Shown here: piece after piece, positions 9,719 through 19,991 of the stretch
Layout of the letters: each line of letters starts with the position of its first letter
Position numbering within the stretch: position 1 is the first letter of the stretch
Assembly: GCA_015488325.1 (NCBI GenBank)
Contig: WFOA01000119.1
Span: 1 to 33,452 of the forward strand
From: Acidimicrobiia bacterium
GTDB taxonomy: Bacteria; Actinomycetota; Acidimicrobiia; Spongiisociales; ZC4RG35
DNA length: 33,452 bases
Direction of reading: 5' to 3'
Translations under genes and position numbers: made by a program
The notes under the pieces: model-generated
What the model was told of the DNA's origin: nothing
The model's input: the letters and a program-made list of their open reading frames with translations, nothing else
Databases searched by the model: none

Positions 9719-11386
9719 ATGGCGCGCAAGATCCACTCCCACGAGGTCACCGACGGGCTGGCGAAGGCCGGTGCCCGAGCCATGCTCCGGGCGGTCGGTT
9801 TGACCGACGACGACTGGTCCAAACCTCAGGTGGGGATCGTCTCCGCCGGCAACGAGGTCACCCCCTGCAACGTCACCGGCCCGTTCCTCTCCGAACGTGC
9901 CCGGGAGGGTGTACGGGCGGCGGGAGGAGTCGGGTTGGTGTTCAGCACCATCGCCGTCTCCGACGCCATCGCCATGGGCCACGAGGGGATGCGGGCGTCC
10001 CTCGTGTCCCGGGAGGTGATCGCCGACTCGGTGGAGTTGGTGATGCACGCCGAACGGTTCGACGCCATGGTGACCATCGCCGGATGCGACAAGTCGCTGC
10101 CCGGCATGCTCATGGCGGCCGCACGCACCAACCTCCCGTCCATCTTCCTGTACGGAGGCTCCAGCCTGCCGGGTCGTTACGCCGGACGTGACATCTCCAT
10201 CGTCGACGTGTTCGAGGCGATCGGCGCGGTCTCCGAAGGCAGGATCGACGCCGACGAGCTGGCCGAGATCGAACGTCGGGCCTGTCCGGGCGCCGGGTCC
10301 TGTGCCGGCATGTTCACCGCCAACACGATGGCGTCGGTGGGCGAGGCGATCGGCATGTCGCTGCCGGGGTCGGCGACCGTCCCGGCGGTGGACGCCCGGT
10401 TGGAGGCGTTCGCCGTCCGGTCGGGGGAGGCGGTGATGTCGCTCCTCGACTCCGACCTCCGTCCCCGCCACATCATGACCCGGCCGGCTTTCGAGAACGC
10501 CATCACCACGGTGATGGCCCTCGGCGGATCGACCAACGCCGTCCTGCACCTCCTCGCCATCGCCCGGGAGGCCGGGGTCGAGCTCGACCTCGACGACTTC
10601 GACCGGATCAGCCGCCGGACCCCGCACCTGGGGGATCTGAAACCCTTCGGGAACCACCACATGGTCGACCTGGACCGGATCGGTGGCGTCCCGGTGGTGC
10701 TACGGGCCCTCCTCGACGAGGGGCTGCTCCACGGCGACGTCCCCACGGTGACGGGACGGACGATGGCCGAGAACCTCGCCGACGTGACCTTCCCCGCCGA
10801 CCAGACGGTGATCCGCCCCGTCTCGGCGCCGCTGGCCGAAGAGGGAGGGATCGCGGTGCTGAAGGGCAGCCTCGCCCCTCGGGGAGCGGTCGTGAAGGTG
10901 GCCGGGGTCGCCTTCGAGACCTTCGAAGGGCCCGCCCGGGTGTTCGAAGGTGAACAAGAAGCCCTCGACGCCCTCTTCGGGCACCGGATCCGGCCCGGCG
11001 ACGTCCTCGTCATCCGCACCGAAGGTCCCCGGGGTGGGCCGGGAATGCGGGAGATGTTGCAGATCACGGCGGCGATCAAAGGAGCCGGCCTGGGCAAGGA
11101 GGTGCTGTTGGTCACCGACGGTCGCTTCTCCGGCGGTACCACCGGCCTCTGCATCGGTCACGTCGCCCCCGAATCCGAAGTGGGTGGACCCATCGGTCTG
11201 GTGGAGGAGGGCGACCGGATCCGGGTCGACGTCGCCGCCCGCACCATCGACCTGTTGGTCGACGAAGCCACCTTGGAGGAGCGGAGGGGAGGTTGGAAAC
11301 CCCGTCCACCCCGATACACGACCGGTGTCCTCGCCAAATACGCCAAGCTGGTAGGCCAGGCCGACGAGGGTGCGGTGACCGGTTGA
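9719..11386 (+). CDS. ilvD: Dihydroxy-acid dehydratase
   Basis: 555 aa; [92 protein letters not shown]. Confidence 0.96.
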   Translation: MARKIHSHEVTDGLAKAGARAMLRAVGLTDDDWSKPQVGIVSAGNEVTPCNVTGPFLSERAREGVRAAGGVGLVFSTIAVSDAIAMGHEGMRASLVSREVIADSVELVMHAERFDAMVTIAGCDKSLPGMLMAAARTNLPSIFLYGGSSLPGRYAGRDISIVDVFEAIGAVSEGRIDADELAEIERRACPGAGSCAGMFTANTMASVGEAIGMSLPGSATVPAVDARLEAFAVRSGEAVMSLLDSDLRPRHIMTRPAFENAITTVMALGGSTNAVLHLLAIAREAGVELDLDDFDRISRRTPHLGDLKPFGNHHMVDLDRIGGVPVVLRALLDEGLLHGDVPTVTGRTMAENLADVTFPADQTVIRPVSAPLAEEGGIAVLKGSLAPRGAVVKVAGVAFETFEGPARVFEGEQEALDALFGHRIRPGDVLVIRTEGPRGGPGMREMLQITAAIKGAGLGKEVLLVTDGRFSGGTTGLCIGHVAPESEVGGPIGLVEEGDRIRVDVAARTIDLLVDEATLEERRGGWKPRPPRYTTGVLAKYAKLVGQADEGAVTG

Positions 11387-11388
11387 CC

Positions 11389-11673
11389 GTGGTCGCCGTC
11401 TACGCCTCCGCCACCGTCGTCGGGTTGGTCGCCCTCGTCGGCTGGATCCTCACCGCCGCCCTGGCCGGTGCACGCGACGCCGGGTTCGACCCGGAGGAGC
11501 GGTTCGGTGTCGGAGGGCGCCGGGTCGTCGCCGGGGTGACCGCCTTCGGGTTGGGTGGGATGGCCGCGGCGTTCTCCCCCCTCGACCCGGCACCGTTGCT
11601 CGAGGTGGCCGCCGCGGTCGTCGCCGCCGCCGGTGCCGTCTGGTACGCGGGCCGTCCCGGTGCCGAAGGCTGA
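11389..11673 (+). CDS. Small predicted membrane protein
   Basis: Hydrophobic segments VAVYASATVVGLVALVGWILTAALAG and VVAGVTAFGLGGMAAAF. Start GTG 11389 or TTG 11383 (overlapping the ilvD stop). Confidence 0.6.
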   Translation: MVAVYASATVVGLVALVGWILTAALAGARDAGFDPEERFGVGGRRVVAGVTAFGLGGMAAAFSPLDPAPLLEVAAAVVAAAGAVWYAGRPGAEG

Positions 11674-11675
11674 AC

Positions 11676-12473
11676 ATGCTCATCGTCTCCGACGTCCACG
11701 CCGCCTTCGACGCGCTGGCGGAAGTCGCCCAGGCCGGTGAGACGCTCCTCGTCTTGGGCGACCTCATCAACCTGGTCGACTACCGGACGGGGGAGGGCGC
11801 GGTCGCCGACGTCCTCGGCGCCGAGTTCGGTCGACGGTCGGCGGCGCTGCGGGGCGCCGGCGACTATGCGGGGATGCGGGCGTTGTGGCGGGAGGTCATC
11901 GGTGAACGTCTCGACGAGGTCCGAGCGGGGATCGACGCCGCCGTGGGTCGCCAGTACCGACAGATGACCGTGGCCCTCGAAGGGGCGAAGGGCTATGTGA
12001 CGTTCGGGAACGTCGACCGGCCCGACCAGCTCGCCGCCGCCCTCCCCGACGGGATGGTCTTCGTCGACGGTGAAGTCGTCGAGATCGACGGTCTCCGCTT
12101 CGGGTTCGTCGGAGGGGGTGTCGAGACGCCGCTGCGGGCGGCAGGGGAGGTCTCCGACGCCGAGATGGCACGAAAACTCGACCGTCTGGGGCCGGTGGAC
12201 GTGCTGTGTTCGCATCTTCCGCCGGCGGTCCCCGCCCTGCACACCGACGTGGTAACCGGTCGCCGGGAGCGGGCTTCGGTCCCCATCCTCGACTACCTGC
12301 GGTCGACCCGACCCGCCTTCCACTTCTTCGGCGATGTCCACCAGCCCCAAGCGTATCGGTGGCGGCTCGGTCCCACCTTGTGCGTCAACGTCGGGTATTT
12401 CCGGGCGACCCGCAGGGCCGTCCGCTTCGATCCCGCCACCGGCCCCGTTCCGGCGCCGGTGGTGGGTCGCTAA
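11676..12473 (+). CDS. Metallophosphoesterase family protein
   Basis: 265 aa; LIVSDVHAAFDAL, LLVLGDLINLVDY, GNVDRP, VLCSHLPP, FFGDVHQPQ match calcineurin-like metal-binding motifs. Confidence 0.85.
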   Translation: MLIVSDVHAAFDALAEVAQAGETLLVLGDLINLVDYRTGEGAVADVLGAEFGRRSAALRGAGDYAGMRALWREVIGERLDEVRAGIDAAVGRQYRQMTVALEGAKGYVTFGNVDRPDQLAAALPDGMVFVDGEVVEIDGLRFGFVGGGVETPLRAAGEVSDAEMARKLDRLGPVDVLCSHLPPAVPALHTDVVTGRRERASVPILDYLRSTRPAFHFFGDVHQPQAYRWRLGPTLCVNVGYFRATRRAVRFDPATGPVPAPVVGR

Positions 12474-12501
12474 CCTCGACGGCTGGGAGGATTCGGTAAC
12501 C

Positions 12502-12948
12502 GTGACCGACAACACCGTCCAGACCATCGAGATCGACTCGCCACCGGAGGCGATCTTCGCCGTCGCCGCCGACGTCGCCGCCTACCCCGAGTGGGCGACC
12601 GGGATCCGGTCCACCGAGGTGCTCGAGACCGACGACCGGGGACGACCCCTCCGGGTGCGGTTCGTGGTCGACGGCATGGTGAAAGAGATCACCTACACCC
12701 TGCGCTACACCTACGACGAGCCGCATTCCATCTCGTGGGAGGCCGAACCCGGCCCCGACATCGAAGAGATGGAGGGTTCGTACACGTTCACCGAGATCGC
12801 CCCCGGCCGCACCGAAGTGGTGTACGCGCTCCGGGCGGTCCCGGCGTTCACCATCCCCGGCTTCCTTCGCCGTCAGGTGGAGAAGCAGATCGTCGGAACG
12901 GCACTGAGGGGGTTGCGTCGGAGGGTGGAGGAGATCGGGGGCACCTGA
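12502..12948 (+). CDS. SRPBCC (polyketide cyclase/START-like) family protein
   Basis: 148 aa from GTG 12502: TQTIEIDSPPEAIFAVAADVAAYPEWATGIRSTEVLETDDRGRPLRVRF type START-like signature (VQTIEIDSPPEAIFAVAADV in this protein). Confidence 0.87.
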   Translation: MTDNTVQTIEIDSPPEAIFAVAADVAAYPEWATGIRSTEVLETDDRGRPLRVRFVVDGMVKEITYTLRYTYDEPHSISWEAEPGPDIEEMEGSYTFTEIAPGRTEVVYALRAVPAFTIPGFLRRQVEKQIVGTALRGLRRRVEEIGGT

Positions 12949-12949
12949 C

Positions 12950-14122
12950 GTGCGCATCGTGCTCGTCACCGGCAAGGGGGGTGTGGGCAAGACCACGGTG
13001 GCGGCCGCCACCGCCCTCGCCGCCGCCGAACACGGGCACCGTACGCTGATCAGCTCCACCGACCCGGCCCATTCGCTCGCCGACGCCTTCGAAGCCGCCC
13101 TCGGCGACGAACCCACCGAGGTGGCGCCGGGGTTGATGGGCCAGCAGATCGACGCCCAGAGCCAGCTCGATCGACATTGGGGCGCCATCCGGGATCAACT
13201 GATGTCGGTGTTGGGATGGGGCGGCGTGGAGGGCATCGAAGCCGAGGAGTTCCTGGTCTTTCCGGGGATGGACGAGCTGTTCGCCCTCCTCGAAGTGGAC
13301 CGTCACGCACGCTCGGGCGCATTCGACGTCATCGTCGTCGACTGCGCACCGACCGCCGAGACGCTCCGTCTGCTCAGCCTCCCCGAGGTCCTGTCGTGGT
13401 ATTTCGAACGGATCCTGCCCACGGAGCGTCGGATCATGAGGGCGGCCAGGCCGATCCTCACCCGGTTCACCGACCTGCCGGTCCCCGAAGACGACGTGTT
13501 CGTCGCCGCCCAGAGCGTGTTCGACTCGGTGGAGTCGGTGAAGGCCCTGTTGGGGGATCCCCGGGTCGCTTCGGCCCGTCTCGTCGTCAATCCCGAGAAG
13601 ATGGTGATCGACGAGGCCCGACGCACCTACACCTACCTGGGTTTGTTCGGATACGGGGTGGACGGGGTGGTCGTCAACCGGGTCCTTCCCGAGGAGGTGT
13701 CCGACCCGTACTTCGATCGGTGGCGGGCGATCCAGAAAGGTCACCTCCACACCATCGACGAGGCGTTCGCCGACGTGCCCCGACTCCGTCTCCGGCTCTT
13801 CGACGACGAGATGGTCGGTCTCGACCGGCTCCGTCTCATGGCGTCGGAGCTGTACGGCGACGTCGACCCGGTCGGCGGCTTCGAGGCCCGGAGCCCGTTC
13901 CGGGTGACCGAGTCGGAGGGGCGGGTCGTGTTGGAGGTCGCCGTGGCGTTCGCCCACCGCGACGAAGTGGAGGTGTTTCGGCGTGGCAGCGAGCTGTTCG
14001 TCGGCGTCGGACCGTACCGGCGGTCCTTCGTCCTCCCCGACTCGCTGCGGCGACGGCGGGTGGAGGCGGCCCGGCTGGTCGACGGTGTGCTCCGGGTGAG
14101 TTTCGACGGAGGAGAAGGATGA
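12950..14122 (+). CDS. ArsA/Get3-family ATPase
   Basis: 390 aa; MRIVLVTGKGGVGKTTVAAATALAAAEHGHRTLISSTDPAHSLADAF, VVDCAPTAETLRLLSLPE; C-terminal HSP20-like ArsA extension (VVLEVAVAFAHRDEVEVFRRGSELFVGVGPYRRSFVLPDSLRR). Confidence 0.92.
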   Translation: MRIVLVTGKGGVGKTTVAAATALAAAEHGHRTLISSTDPAHSLADAFEAALGDEPTEVAPGLMGQQIDAQSQLDRHWGAIRDQLMSVLGWGGVEGIEAEEFLVFPGMDELFALLEVDRHARSGAFDVIVVDCAPTAETLRLLSLPEVLSWYFERILPTERRIMRAARPILTRFTDLPVPEDDVFVAAQSVFDSVESVKALLGDPRVASARLVVNPEKMVIDEARRTYTYLGLFGYGVDGVVVNRVLPEEVSDPYFDRWRAIQKGHLHTIDEAFADVPRLRLRLFDDEMVGLDRLRLMASELYGDVDPVGGFEARSPFRVTESEGRVVLEVAVAFAHRDEVEVFRRGSELFVGVGPYRRSFVLPDSLRRRRVEAARLVDGVLRVSFDGGEG

Positions 14123-14301
14123 GGGTCGACTCCGACGTCGCCGAGGCCCTGCGGCGTGCCGGTCGGCGGGTCGTGTACCACCTGATCCGGGCTGGAATCG
14201 AAGGGCTGAAGGCGGTGGAGGCGGTGGTCGACGAGTTGGGGAGCGTCGGACGGGAGTCGGAGCCTCGCGACGAGCCCGTCGAACGCGTCGAGGTGGAATG
14301 A
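14119..14301 (+). CDS. Small (60 aa) protein of unknown function
   Basis: MRVDSDVAEALRRAGRRVVYHLIRAGIEGLKAVEAVVDELG...; ATGA overlaps on both sides (ArsA stop, ROK start). Confidence 0.7.
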   Translation: MRVDSDVAEALRRAGRRVVYHLIRAGIEGLKAVEAVVDELGSVGRESEPRDEPVERVEVE

Positions 14302-15227
14302 GCGATCCTCCGGTCGCCGGGATCGACGTCGGTGGCACCTTCGTGAAGTGGGTGCTGCTCGGCGACGGTGCCGAACGGGTCGACGACGGCGTGCGGAGGC
14401 TCCCCGGCGACGGCGTGTTCGAGGCGGTGGCGGACCTCGGCGCCGAACTCGTCGGCCGCGGGGCACGTGCGGTCGGGGTCGGGGTGGCCGGCCTCGTCGT
14501 GTGGCCGGAAGGGGAGTTCGTGTGGGGTCCCCACGTCCCCGGCCGGTCGGTTCCGTACCGGCGGCGGCTGAGCGACACCCTGGGGGTCCCCGCCGTCGTC
14601 GACAACGACGCCAACCTGGCGGCCCTCGCCGAACTGCGGCTCGGTGCCGCCCGCGGTCACCGCCACGCGTTGATGTTGACTTTCGGGACCGGCATCGGTG
14701 CGGGGATGGTCGTCGACCGGCAGATCTTCCGGGGCCGGAACTTCGCCGGGGAGGTGGGGCATATGGTCCTCGACCCCGACGGGCCCCTGTGCGCCTGCGG
14801 GCGGCGGGGATGCTGGGAGACCTTCGTGTCCGGGTCGCGCCTCGATCAGCTCGCCGCCGAGCTGGCGGACCGGGCACCCGACGGAGCCCTGGCCCGGCTG
14901 GTCGGTGCCGACCGGCCCGAAGGTCGCCACCTCACCGCCGCGGCGGCGGCCGGGGATCCGGCTGCCCGGGCGGCCCTCGCTGAGGTCGGCGGATGGCTGG
15001 GACGGGGTGTCGCCAACCTGGTCGCCATCTTCGATCCCGAGGTGGTGGTGATCGGCGGGGCGGCGGCCCAGGCCGGAGACCATCTGCTCGACCCGGCCCG
15101 CAAGGTCGTCGGCCAGGTGCTCCAGGGAGCCGAGTACCGTCCTGACCTGCCGATGGTCCCTGCCGTGTTCGGTCCCTTGGCCGGAGCGGTGGGGGCGGCC
15201 ATCTTGGCCACCGAGACCCTGCTGTGA
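14298..15227 (+). CDS. ROK-family sugar kinase (glucokinase-like)
   Basis: 309 aa; AGIDVGGTFVKWVLL, VDNDANLAALAE, LTFGTGIGAGMVVD, GEVGHMVLDPDGPLCACGRRGCWETFVSG. Confidence 0.92.
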   Translation: MSDPPVAGIDVGGTFVKWVLLGDGAERVDDGVRRLPGDGVFEAVADLGAELVGRGARAVGVGVAGLVVWPEGEFVWGPHVPGRSVPYRRRLSDTLGVPAVVDNDANLAALAELRLGAARGHRHALMLTFGTGIGAGMVVDRQIFRGRNFAGEVGHMVLDPDGPLCACGRRGCWETFVSGSRLDQLAAELADRAPDGALARLVGADRPEGRHLTAAAAAGDPAARAALAEVGGWLGRGVANLVAIFDPEVVVIGGAAAQAGDHLLDPARKVVGQVLQGAEYRPDLPMVPAVFGPLAGAVGAAILATETLL

Positions 15228-15228
15228 C

Positions 15229-15654
15229 ATGAACGACCGACTTCGACCCGACGAGATCCTCGACCCGGCGATCCCGGCCACCACCCAGGCGGTCCGGCTG
15301 TTGCGCGACGCGGTGGGGATGTTGCCGAACCTGCTCAAGCTCCTCACCCGACTGCTCCGAGACCCTCGGGTGCCTGTGCGATCGAAGGTCGCGGTCGGTC
15401 TCGCCCTCGCCTACGTCGTCTCCCCGATCGACGTGCTCCCCGAGTTCGTGCCCGTCTTCGGCTTCGCCGACGACGTCCTCTTGGTGGCGGCCGCCTTGAA
15501 CCATCTCGTCAAGGTGGCGGGCCCCGACGTCGTCTTGGAGCACTGGGACGGCTCCCGTGACCTGCTGGGTCTCGTGGAGGCCGTCCTGGAGACCGCCACC
15601 GAGCTGGTCCCGACCCGGGTGCGCCGGATCGTCGCCCGGTTGGTGGGCGACTGA
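15229..15654 (+). CDS. DUF1232 (YkvA-like) membrane protein
   Basis: 141 aa; RLLRDPRVPVRSKVAVGLALAYVVSPIDVLPEFVPVFGFADDVLLVAAALNHLV is the DUF1232 signature. Confidence 0.88.
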   Translation: MNDRLRPDEILDPAIPATTQAVRLLRDAVGMLPNLLKLLTRLLRDPRVPVRSKVAVGLALAYVVSPIDVLPEFVPVFGFADDVLLVAAALNHLVKVAGPDVVLEHWDGSRDLLGLVEAVLETATELVPTRVRRIVARLVGD

Positions 15655-15678
15655 GAAGCCGCCGGTAACCTGAATCCG

Positions 15679-16851
15679 ATGGAGTTCCGGCGTATCGATC
15701 GTCTCCCGCCCTACGTCTTCGCCGAGGTGGACCGCCGAAAGATCGCCGCCCGGCGTGCAGGCGAAGACATCGTCGACCTGGGGTTCGGGAACCCCGACAT
15801 TCCTTCGGCTCCCTTCGTGGTGGACAAGTTGGTCGAAGCGGCCCGCAATCCTCGAAACCACCGCTATTCGGTGTCCCGGGGCCTGCCCAACCTGCGCCGG
15901 GCCGTCGCCGAGCGTTACCGGCGCCGGTTCGGGGTGGAGCTCGACCCCGAAACCCAGGTCATCTCCACGATCGGAGCCAAAGAGGGCCTCTCCCACCTTC
16001 TGTGGACCCTGCTGCAGCCGGGGGACGTGGCGATCGTCCCCGAACCTTCCTACCCGATCCACATCTACGCGCCGATCATCGCCGGAGCCGAGGTCCGCCA
16101 AGCGCCGATCGAACGTGAGGCCGACTACTTCGAAGTCCTCGAACGGATGTTCCGGAACTCGTGGCCGCGGCCTCGGGTGATCATCGTGTCGTTCCCCCAC
16201 AACCCCACCACCCATTGCGTCGATCTCCGCTTCTTCGAACGTCTCGTCGCCTTCGCCCGCGAACACGAAGTGGCGGTGGTGCACGACTTCGCCTACGCCG
16301 ACATCGCCTTCGACGGCTACCGGCCGCCGTCGATGATGCAGGTGCCCGGAGCCGTCGACGTCGGGGTGGAGCTGTACACGCTGACGAAGGGTCATTCGAT
16401 GCCCGGTTGGCGGGTCGGGTTCGTCGTCGGGAACGCCGAGATGGTGGCCGCCCTCGCCAAGCTCAAGTCGTACCTCGACTACGGGACCTTCCAGCCGATC
16501 CAGATCGCTGCGATCGTCGCCCTCAACGAAGGTGACGGCTACGTGGAGGAGGTCAACGCCATCTATCGGCGACGGCGGGACGCCCTCGTCGACGGACTGG
16601 TACGGAGCGGCTGGAAGGTCGAACGGCCGCGGGGCACCATGTTCGTGTGGGCTCCGATCCCCGACCCGTATCGGGAGATGGGTTCGCTGCCCTTCGCCCT
16701 CGACCTGTTGGACCGGGCGAAGGTTGCGGTGAGCCCGGGGATCGGGTTCGGGCCGTCGGGTGAGGGGTTCGTGAGGTTCGCGCTCGTCGAGAACGAACAC
16801 CGCATCGGCCAGGCCGTCCGCGGCATCCGCAAGGCCCTCGACCGGCTCTGA
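15679..16851 (+). CDS. alaC: PLP-dependent aminotransferase, AlaC-like
   Basis: 390 aa; [93 protein letters not shown] resemble E. coli AlaC from memory. Confidence 0.82.
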   Translation: MEFRRIDRLPPYVFAEVDRRKIAARRAGEDIVDLGFGNPDIPSAPFVVDKLVEAARNPRNHRYSVSRGLPNLRRAVAERYRRRFGVELDPETQVISTIGAKEGLSHLLWTLLQPGDVAIVPEPSYPIHIYAPIIAGAEVRQAPIEREADYFEVLERMFRNSWPRPRVIIVSFPHNPTTHCVDLRFFERLVAFAREHEVAVVHDFAYADIAFDGYRPPSMMQVPGAVDVGVELYTLTKGHSMPGWRVGFVVGNAEMVAALAKLKSYLDYGTFQPIQIAAIVALNEGDGYVEEVNAIYRRRRDALVDGLVRSGWKVERPRGTMFVWAPIPDPYREMGSLPFALDLLDRAKVAVSPGIGFGPSGEGFVRFALVENEHRIGQAVRGIRKALDRL

Positions 16852-16891
16852 GGCGGACCATCCCCGAGCCGGCGGCTCCTATCCTCCGGGC

Positions 16892-17920
16892 ATGGCCTTC
16901 GCCGACGGTACCGCCGATTTCCGTTCCGACACCGTCACCCGTCCCACCCCTGCCATGCGCAAGGCGATGGCGGAAGCCGAGGTCGGCGACGACGTCTACT
17001 CGGACGACCCGACGGTCAACCTCCTGGAGGAGGAATCGGCCGAGGTGGTGGGCAAGGAGGCGGCCGTGTTCGTACCGTCGGGGACGATGGGGAACCAGCT
17101 GGCGGTGATGACCCAGACCCGACCCGGCGAAGAGGTCCTCTGCGACGGCGGAGCGCATGTCCGCAACGTGGAACGGGGAGCGGCTTCGGCGCTGTCGGGG
17201 GTCGCCTTCCGGACGGTGGAGGCCCCCGGGGGTCGGATCACCCCGGGTGACGTCGACGAGGCGATGGCCCTCGCCGGACGTTTCTTCCCGGCGATCCGGT
17301 TGATGGTGTGGGAGAACAGCCACAACCTGAGCGGCGGCAAGGTCGTGCCGTTGGACCTGATGGAGGCCTCCAACGCCGCCGCCCGGCGGCACGGGCTGTC
17401 GATCCACCTCGACGGTGCCAGGATCTTCAACGCGGCGCTGGCCCTCGGCGTCCCGGCGGCCGCCCTCGCCGCCGGCGTCGACACCGTCCAGTTCTGCTTC
17501 TCGAAGGGGCTGGGCGCTCCCGTCGGGTCGGTCCTCTGCGGACCGGCGGACCTCATCGCCGAAGCCCGGTTCCTCCGGAAACGTCTCGGAGGGGGGATGC
17601 GCCAAGTCGGGGTGTTGGCGGCTCCGGCGAGGATCGCCCTGGCTGAACGGGACCGGCTGGTCGAAGACCACGACCTAGCCCGGTACCTGGCCGAAGCGTT
17701 GGCCGCCCGTTTCCCCGGATCGGTCGACCTCGACGGTGTCGAGACCAACATCGTCAACGTCGACGTGGCCGCCCTCGGCGTTCCCTACCCGGAGATCGCC
17801 GATCGTCTGGCGTCGGCCCGCATTCTCACCAACGCCCCCTTCGCCGGGACCTGGCGTCTCGTCACCCACCGTGATGTGGACCGGTCCGACGTCGACCGGC
17901 TCGTCGCCGCGTTGTCGTAA
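16892..17920 (+). CDS. ltaE: Low-specificity L-threonine aldolase family protein
   Basis: 342 aa; DFRSDTVTRPTPAMRKAMAEAEVGDDVYSDDPTVNLLEE, HLDGARIFNAAL, CFSKGLGAPVGSVLCG. Confidence 0.9.
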   Translation: MAFADGTADFRSDTVTRPTPAMRKAMAEAEVGDDVYSDDPTVNLLEEESAEVVGKEAAVFVPSGTMGNQLAVMTQTRPGEEVLCDGGAHVRNVERGAASALSGVAFRTVEAPGGRITPGDVDEAMALAGRFFPAIRLMVWENSHNLSGGKVVPLDLMEASNAAARRHGLSIHLDGARIFNAALALGVPAAALAAGVDTVQFCFSKGLGAPVGSVLCGPADLIAEARFLRKRLGGGMRQVGVLAAPARIALAERDRLVEDHDLARYLAEALAARFPGSVDLDGVETNIVNVDVAALGVPYPEIADRLASARILTNAPFAGTWRLVTHRDVDRSDVDRLVAALS

Positions 17921-17953
17921 CCTCCGGGAGGCGGCGAGAGTCGGAGAGGCCGA

Positions 17954-18904
17954 ATGGGTTTTGCGTTGATGTTCCCCGGGCAGGGCAGCCAGTTCGTCGG
18001 CATGGGCGCCGACGTGTTCGAACGACGCCCCGACCTGCTCGGTGACCTCGCCGACGAGATCCTCGGGTGGTCGCTTCGCGAGACATGCCTGGAAGGCCCC
18101 GAGGATGTCCTCACCTCCACCGATCGGGCGCAGCCCGCCCTGTTCGCCGTCGGCTACGCCCTGTGGGCGGAGTTGGAATCCGAGCTGGGATGCGTTCCCG
18201 AGGCCGCGGTCGGCCACTCCCTGGGCGAATACACGGCCCTCACCGCGGCCGGGGTGTTCTCCTACGCCGATGCCCTCGCCGTCGTCGCCGAACGAGGCCG
18301 GGCGATGGCCGAGGCCGCGGCAGCCGCCCCGTCGGGGATGGCCGCCCTGCTCGGAGCCGACCGTGCCCTCGCCGACGAGGTCGTCTCCCGGCGGCGGGCC
18401 GAGGGGGGTCGGCTCTGGGTGGCGAACGTGAACGCCCCCGGGCAGATCGTGGTCGCCGGGGCGGAAGACGACCTCCGCTGGCTCACCGACCATGGACGGG
18501 AGCTGGGTCTCCGCCGGGTGATCCCCCTCAAGGTGGCCGGGGCGTTCCACTCGGAGTTCATGGCACCGGCCGCCCGGCGGGTCGCCGCCGCCTTGGAGAA
18601 GGTCGAGCTCGGCGAGGCGCGGTTCCCCGTCTACGCGAACGTCACGGGCCGTCCCCACCGTCCGGCGGAGATCCGAGAGATGCTGGTCCGCCAGGTCGTG
18701 TCTCCGGTGCTGTTCGCCGACACCCTCGAAGAGATGGCACGGCAGGGGGTCGACACCTTCGTCCATGTCGGCCCGGGCGACGTGACCGCCGGGTTGGCGA
18801 AACGGACCGTGAAGGAGGCCCGAGTCCTCGCGGTCTCCGACGTGGCAGGAATCCCGCCCGCGGTCGAGGCGCTCTCTACGATGTCTGCGCCCAGAGGAGA
18901 CTGA
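17954..18904 (+). CDS. fabD: Malonyl-CoA:ACP transacylase
   Basis: 316 aa; ALMFPGQGSQFVGMG, GHSLGEYTAL, VANVNAPGQIVVAG, PLKVAGAFHSEFM. Confidence 0.95.
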   Translation: MGFALMFPGQGSQFVGMGADVFERRPDLLGDLADEILGWSLRETCLEGPEDVLTSTDRAQPALFAVGYALWAELESELGCVPEAAVGHSLGEYTALTAAGVFSYADALAVVAERGRAMAEAAAAAPSGMAALLGADRALADEVVSRRRAEGGRLWVANVNAPGQIVVAGAEDDLRWLTDHGRELGLRRVIPLKVAGAFHSEFMAPAARRVAAALEKVELGEARFPVYANVTGRPHRPAEIREMLVRQVVSPVLFADTLEEMARQGVDTFVHVGPGDVTAGLAKRTVKEARVLAVSDVAGIPPAVEALSTMSAPRGD

Positions 18905-18905
18905 C

Positions 18906-19991
18906 ATGCGGAACGCCACGATCACCGGTTGGGGGAAGGCGCTGCCCCCGCTCGTGCTCACCAACACCGATCTCGAGAAGATCGTCGACACCAGCGACGA
19001 GTGGATCACGACCCGGACCGGGATCAAGGAGCGGCGTATCTCCCATGTCGAAGCCACCGACCTCGCCACCGTCGCCGGACGTCACGCCCTCGCCGCCGCC
19101 GGTCTCGAACCCGACGCCCTCGACCTCGTCGTCAACGCCACTTGCACCCCCGAGTCGCTCATCCCGGCGTCGGCCTCGTACGTCCAGGCGAAACTGGGGG
19201 CGACCAACGCCGGTGCGATGGATCTCAACGCCAACTGCTCCGGGTTCATCTACGCCCTGGTGACGGCCTCGGCGATGGTGTCGGCCGGGGTGGTCGACCG
19301 GGTCCTCATCATCGGTGTGGAGAAACTCAGCTACGTCATGGACCTCACCGATCGCAGCACCTGCGTGCTGTTCGGGGACGGCGCCGGCGCCGTGGTCGTC
19401 GAGCCGACCGACGAACCGGTGGGGTTGGCGGCGTCCGAGCTGGGGGTCGACGGCACCGTCGCCGACATCCTCTGCGTTCCCGAGTTCGGCACGGTGGGCA
19501 GTCCGGGCGTCCGTGACCCGCGGAGAGCCGGGATCAAGATGGAAGGTCCCGAAGTGTTCCGTCGGGCGGTCACCAAGATGGGTGAGGCGTCCCTGCATGT
19601 CATCGCCGAGGCGGGGTGGCGGCCCGAGGAGGTGGATCTCCTCATCCCCCACCAGGCCAACCAGCGGATCATCGACGCCACCGCCCGTCGGTTGAAGCTG
19701 GATCCGGCTCGGGTCTTCGTCAACATCCACGCCTACGGGAACACGTCGGCGGCGACGATCCCGGTGGCGCTCACCGAGGCGTTGGAGCAGGGTCGTGTCA
19801 AGCCGAGGGCGAAGATCGTCTTCGCGGCGTTCGGGGGAGGGCTCACGTGGGCGGCCGCGGCGCTGACCTGGGGCGACCGGGTCACTCCGATCGCCACATC
19901 CGACGCCCAGGTCCCCGAGCCGGACCGGACGGTCTGGGATGTGCTGGCTCCCAACCTGGAGTTCTACGGGAACCAGGAGCGGAGCGGATGA
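18906..19991 (+). CDS. fabH: Beta-ketoacyl-ACP synthase III with C-terminal extension
   Basis: 361 aa; catalytic Cys (LNANCSGFIYAL), His (LIPHQANQRII), Asn (AYGNTSAATIP); about 40 aa follow GGGLTWAAAALTWG. Confidence 0.95.
   Translation: MRNATITGWGKALPPLVLTNTDLEKIVDTSDEWITTRTGIKERRISHVEATDLATVAGRHALAAAGLEPDALDLVVNATCTPESLIPASASYVQAKLGATNAGAMDLNANCSGFIYALVTASAMVSAGVVDRVLIIGVEKLSYVMDLTDRSTCVLFGDGAGAVVVEPTDEPVGLAASELGVDGTVADILCVPEFGTVGSPGVRDPRRAGIKMEGPEVFRRAVTKMGEASLHVIAEAGWRPEEVDLLIPHQANQRIIDATARRLKLDPARVFVNIHAYGNTSAATIPVALTEALEQGRVKPRAKIVFAAFGGGLTWAAAALTWGDRVTPIATSDAQVPEPDRTVWDVLAPNLEFYGNQERSG

Noticed and set aside
9071-15347. Minus-strand long ORFs 9071..10660, 12848..14614, 13836..15347
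   Set aside because: Antisense shadows of queG/ilvD and the ArsA/ROK genes; compositionally biased.
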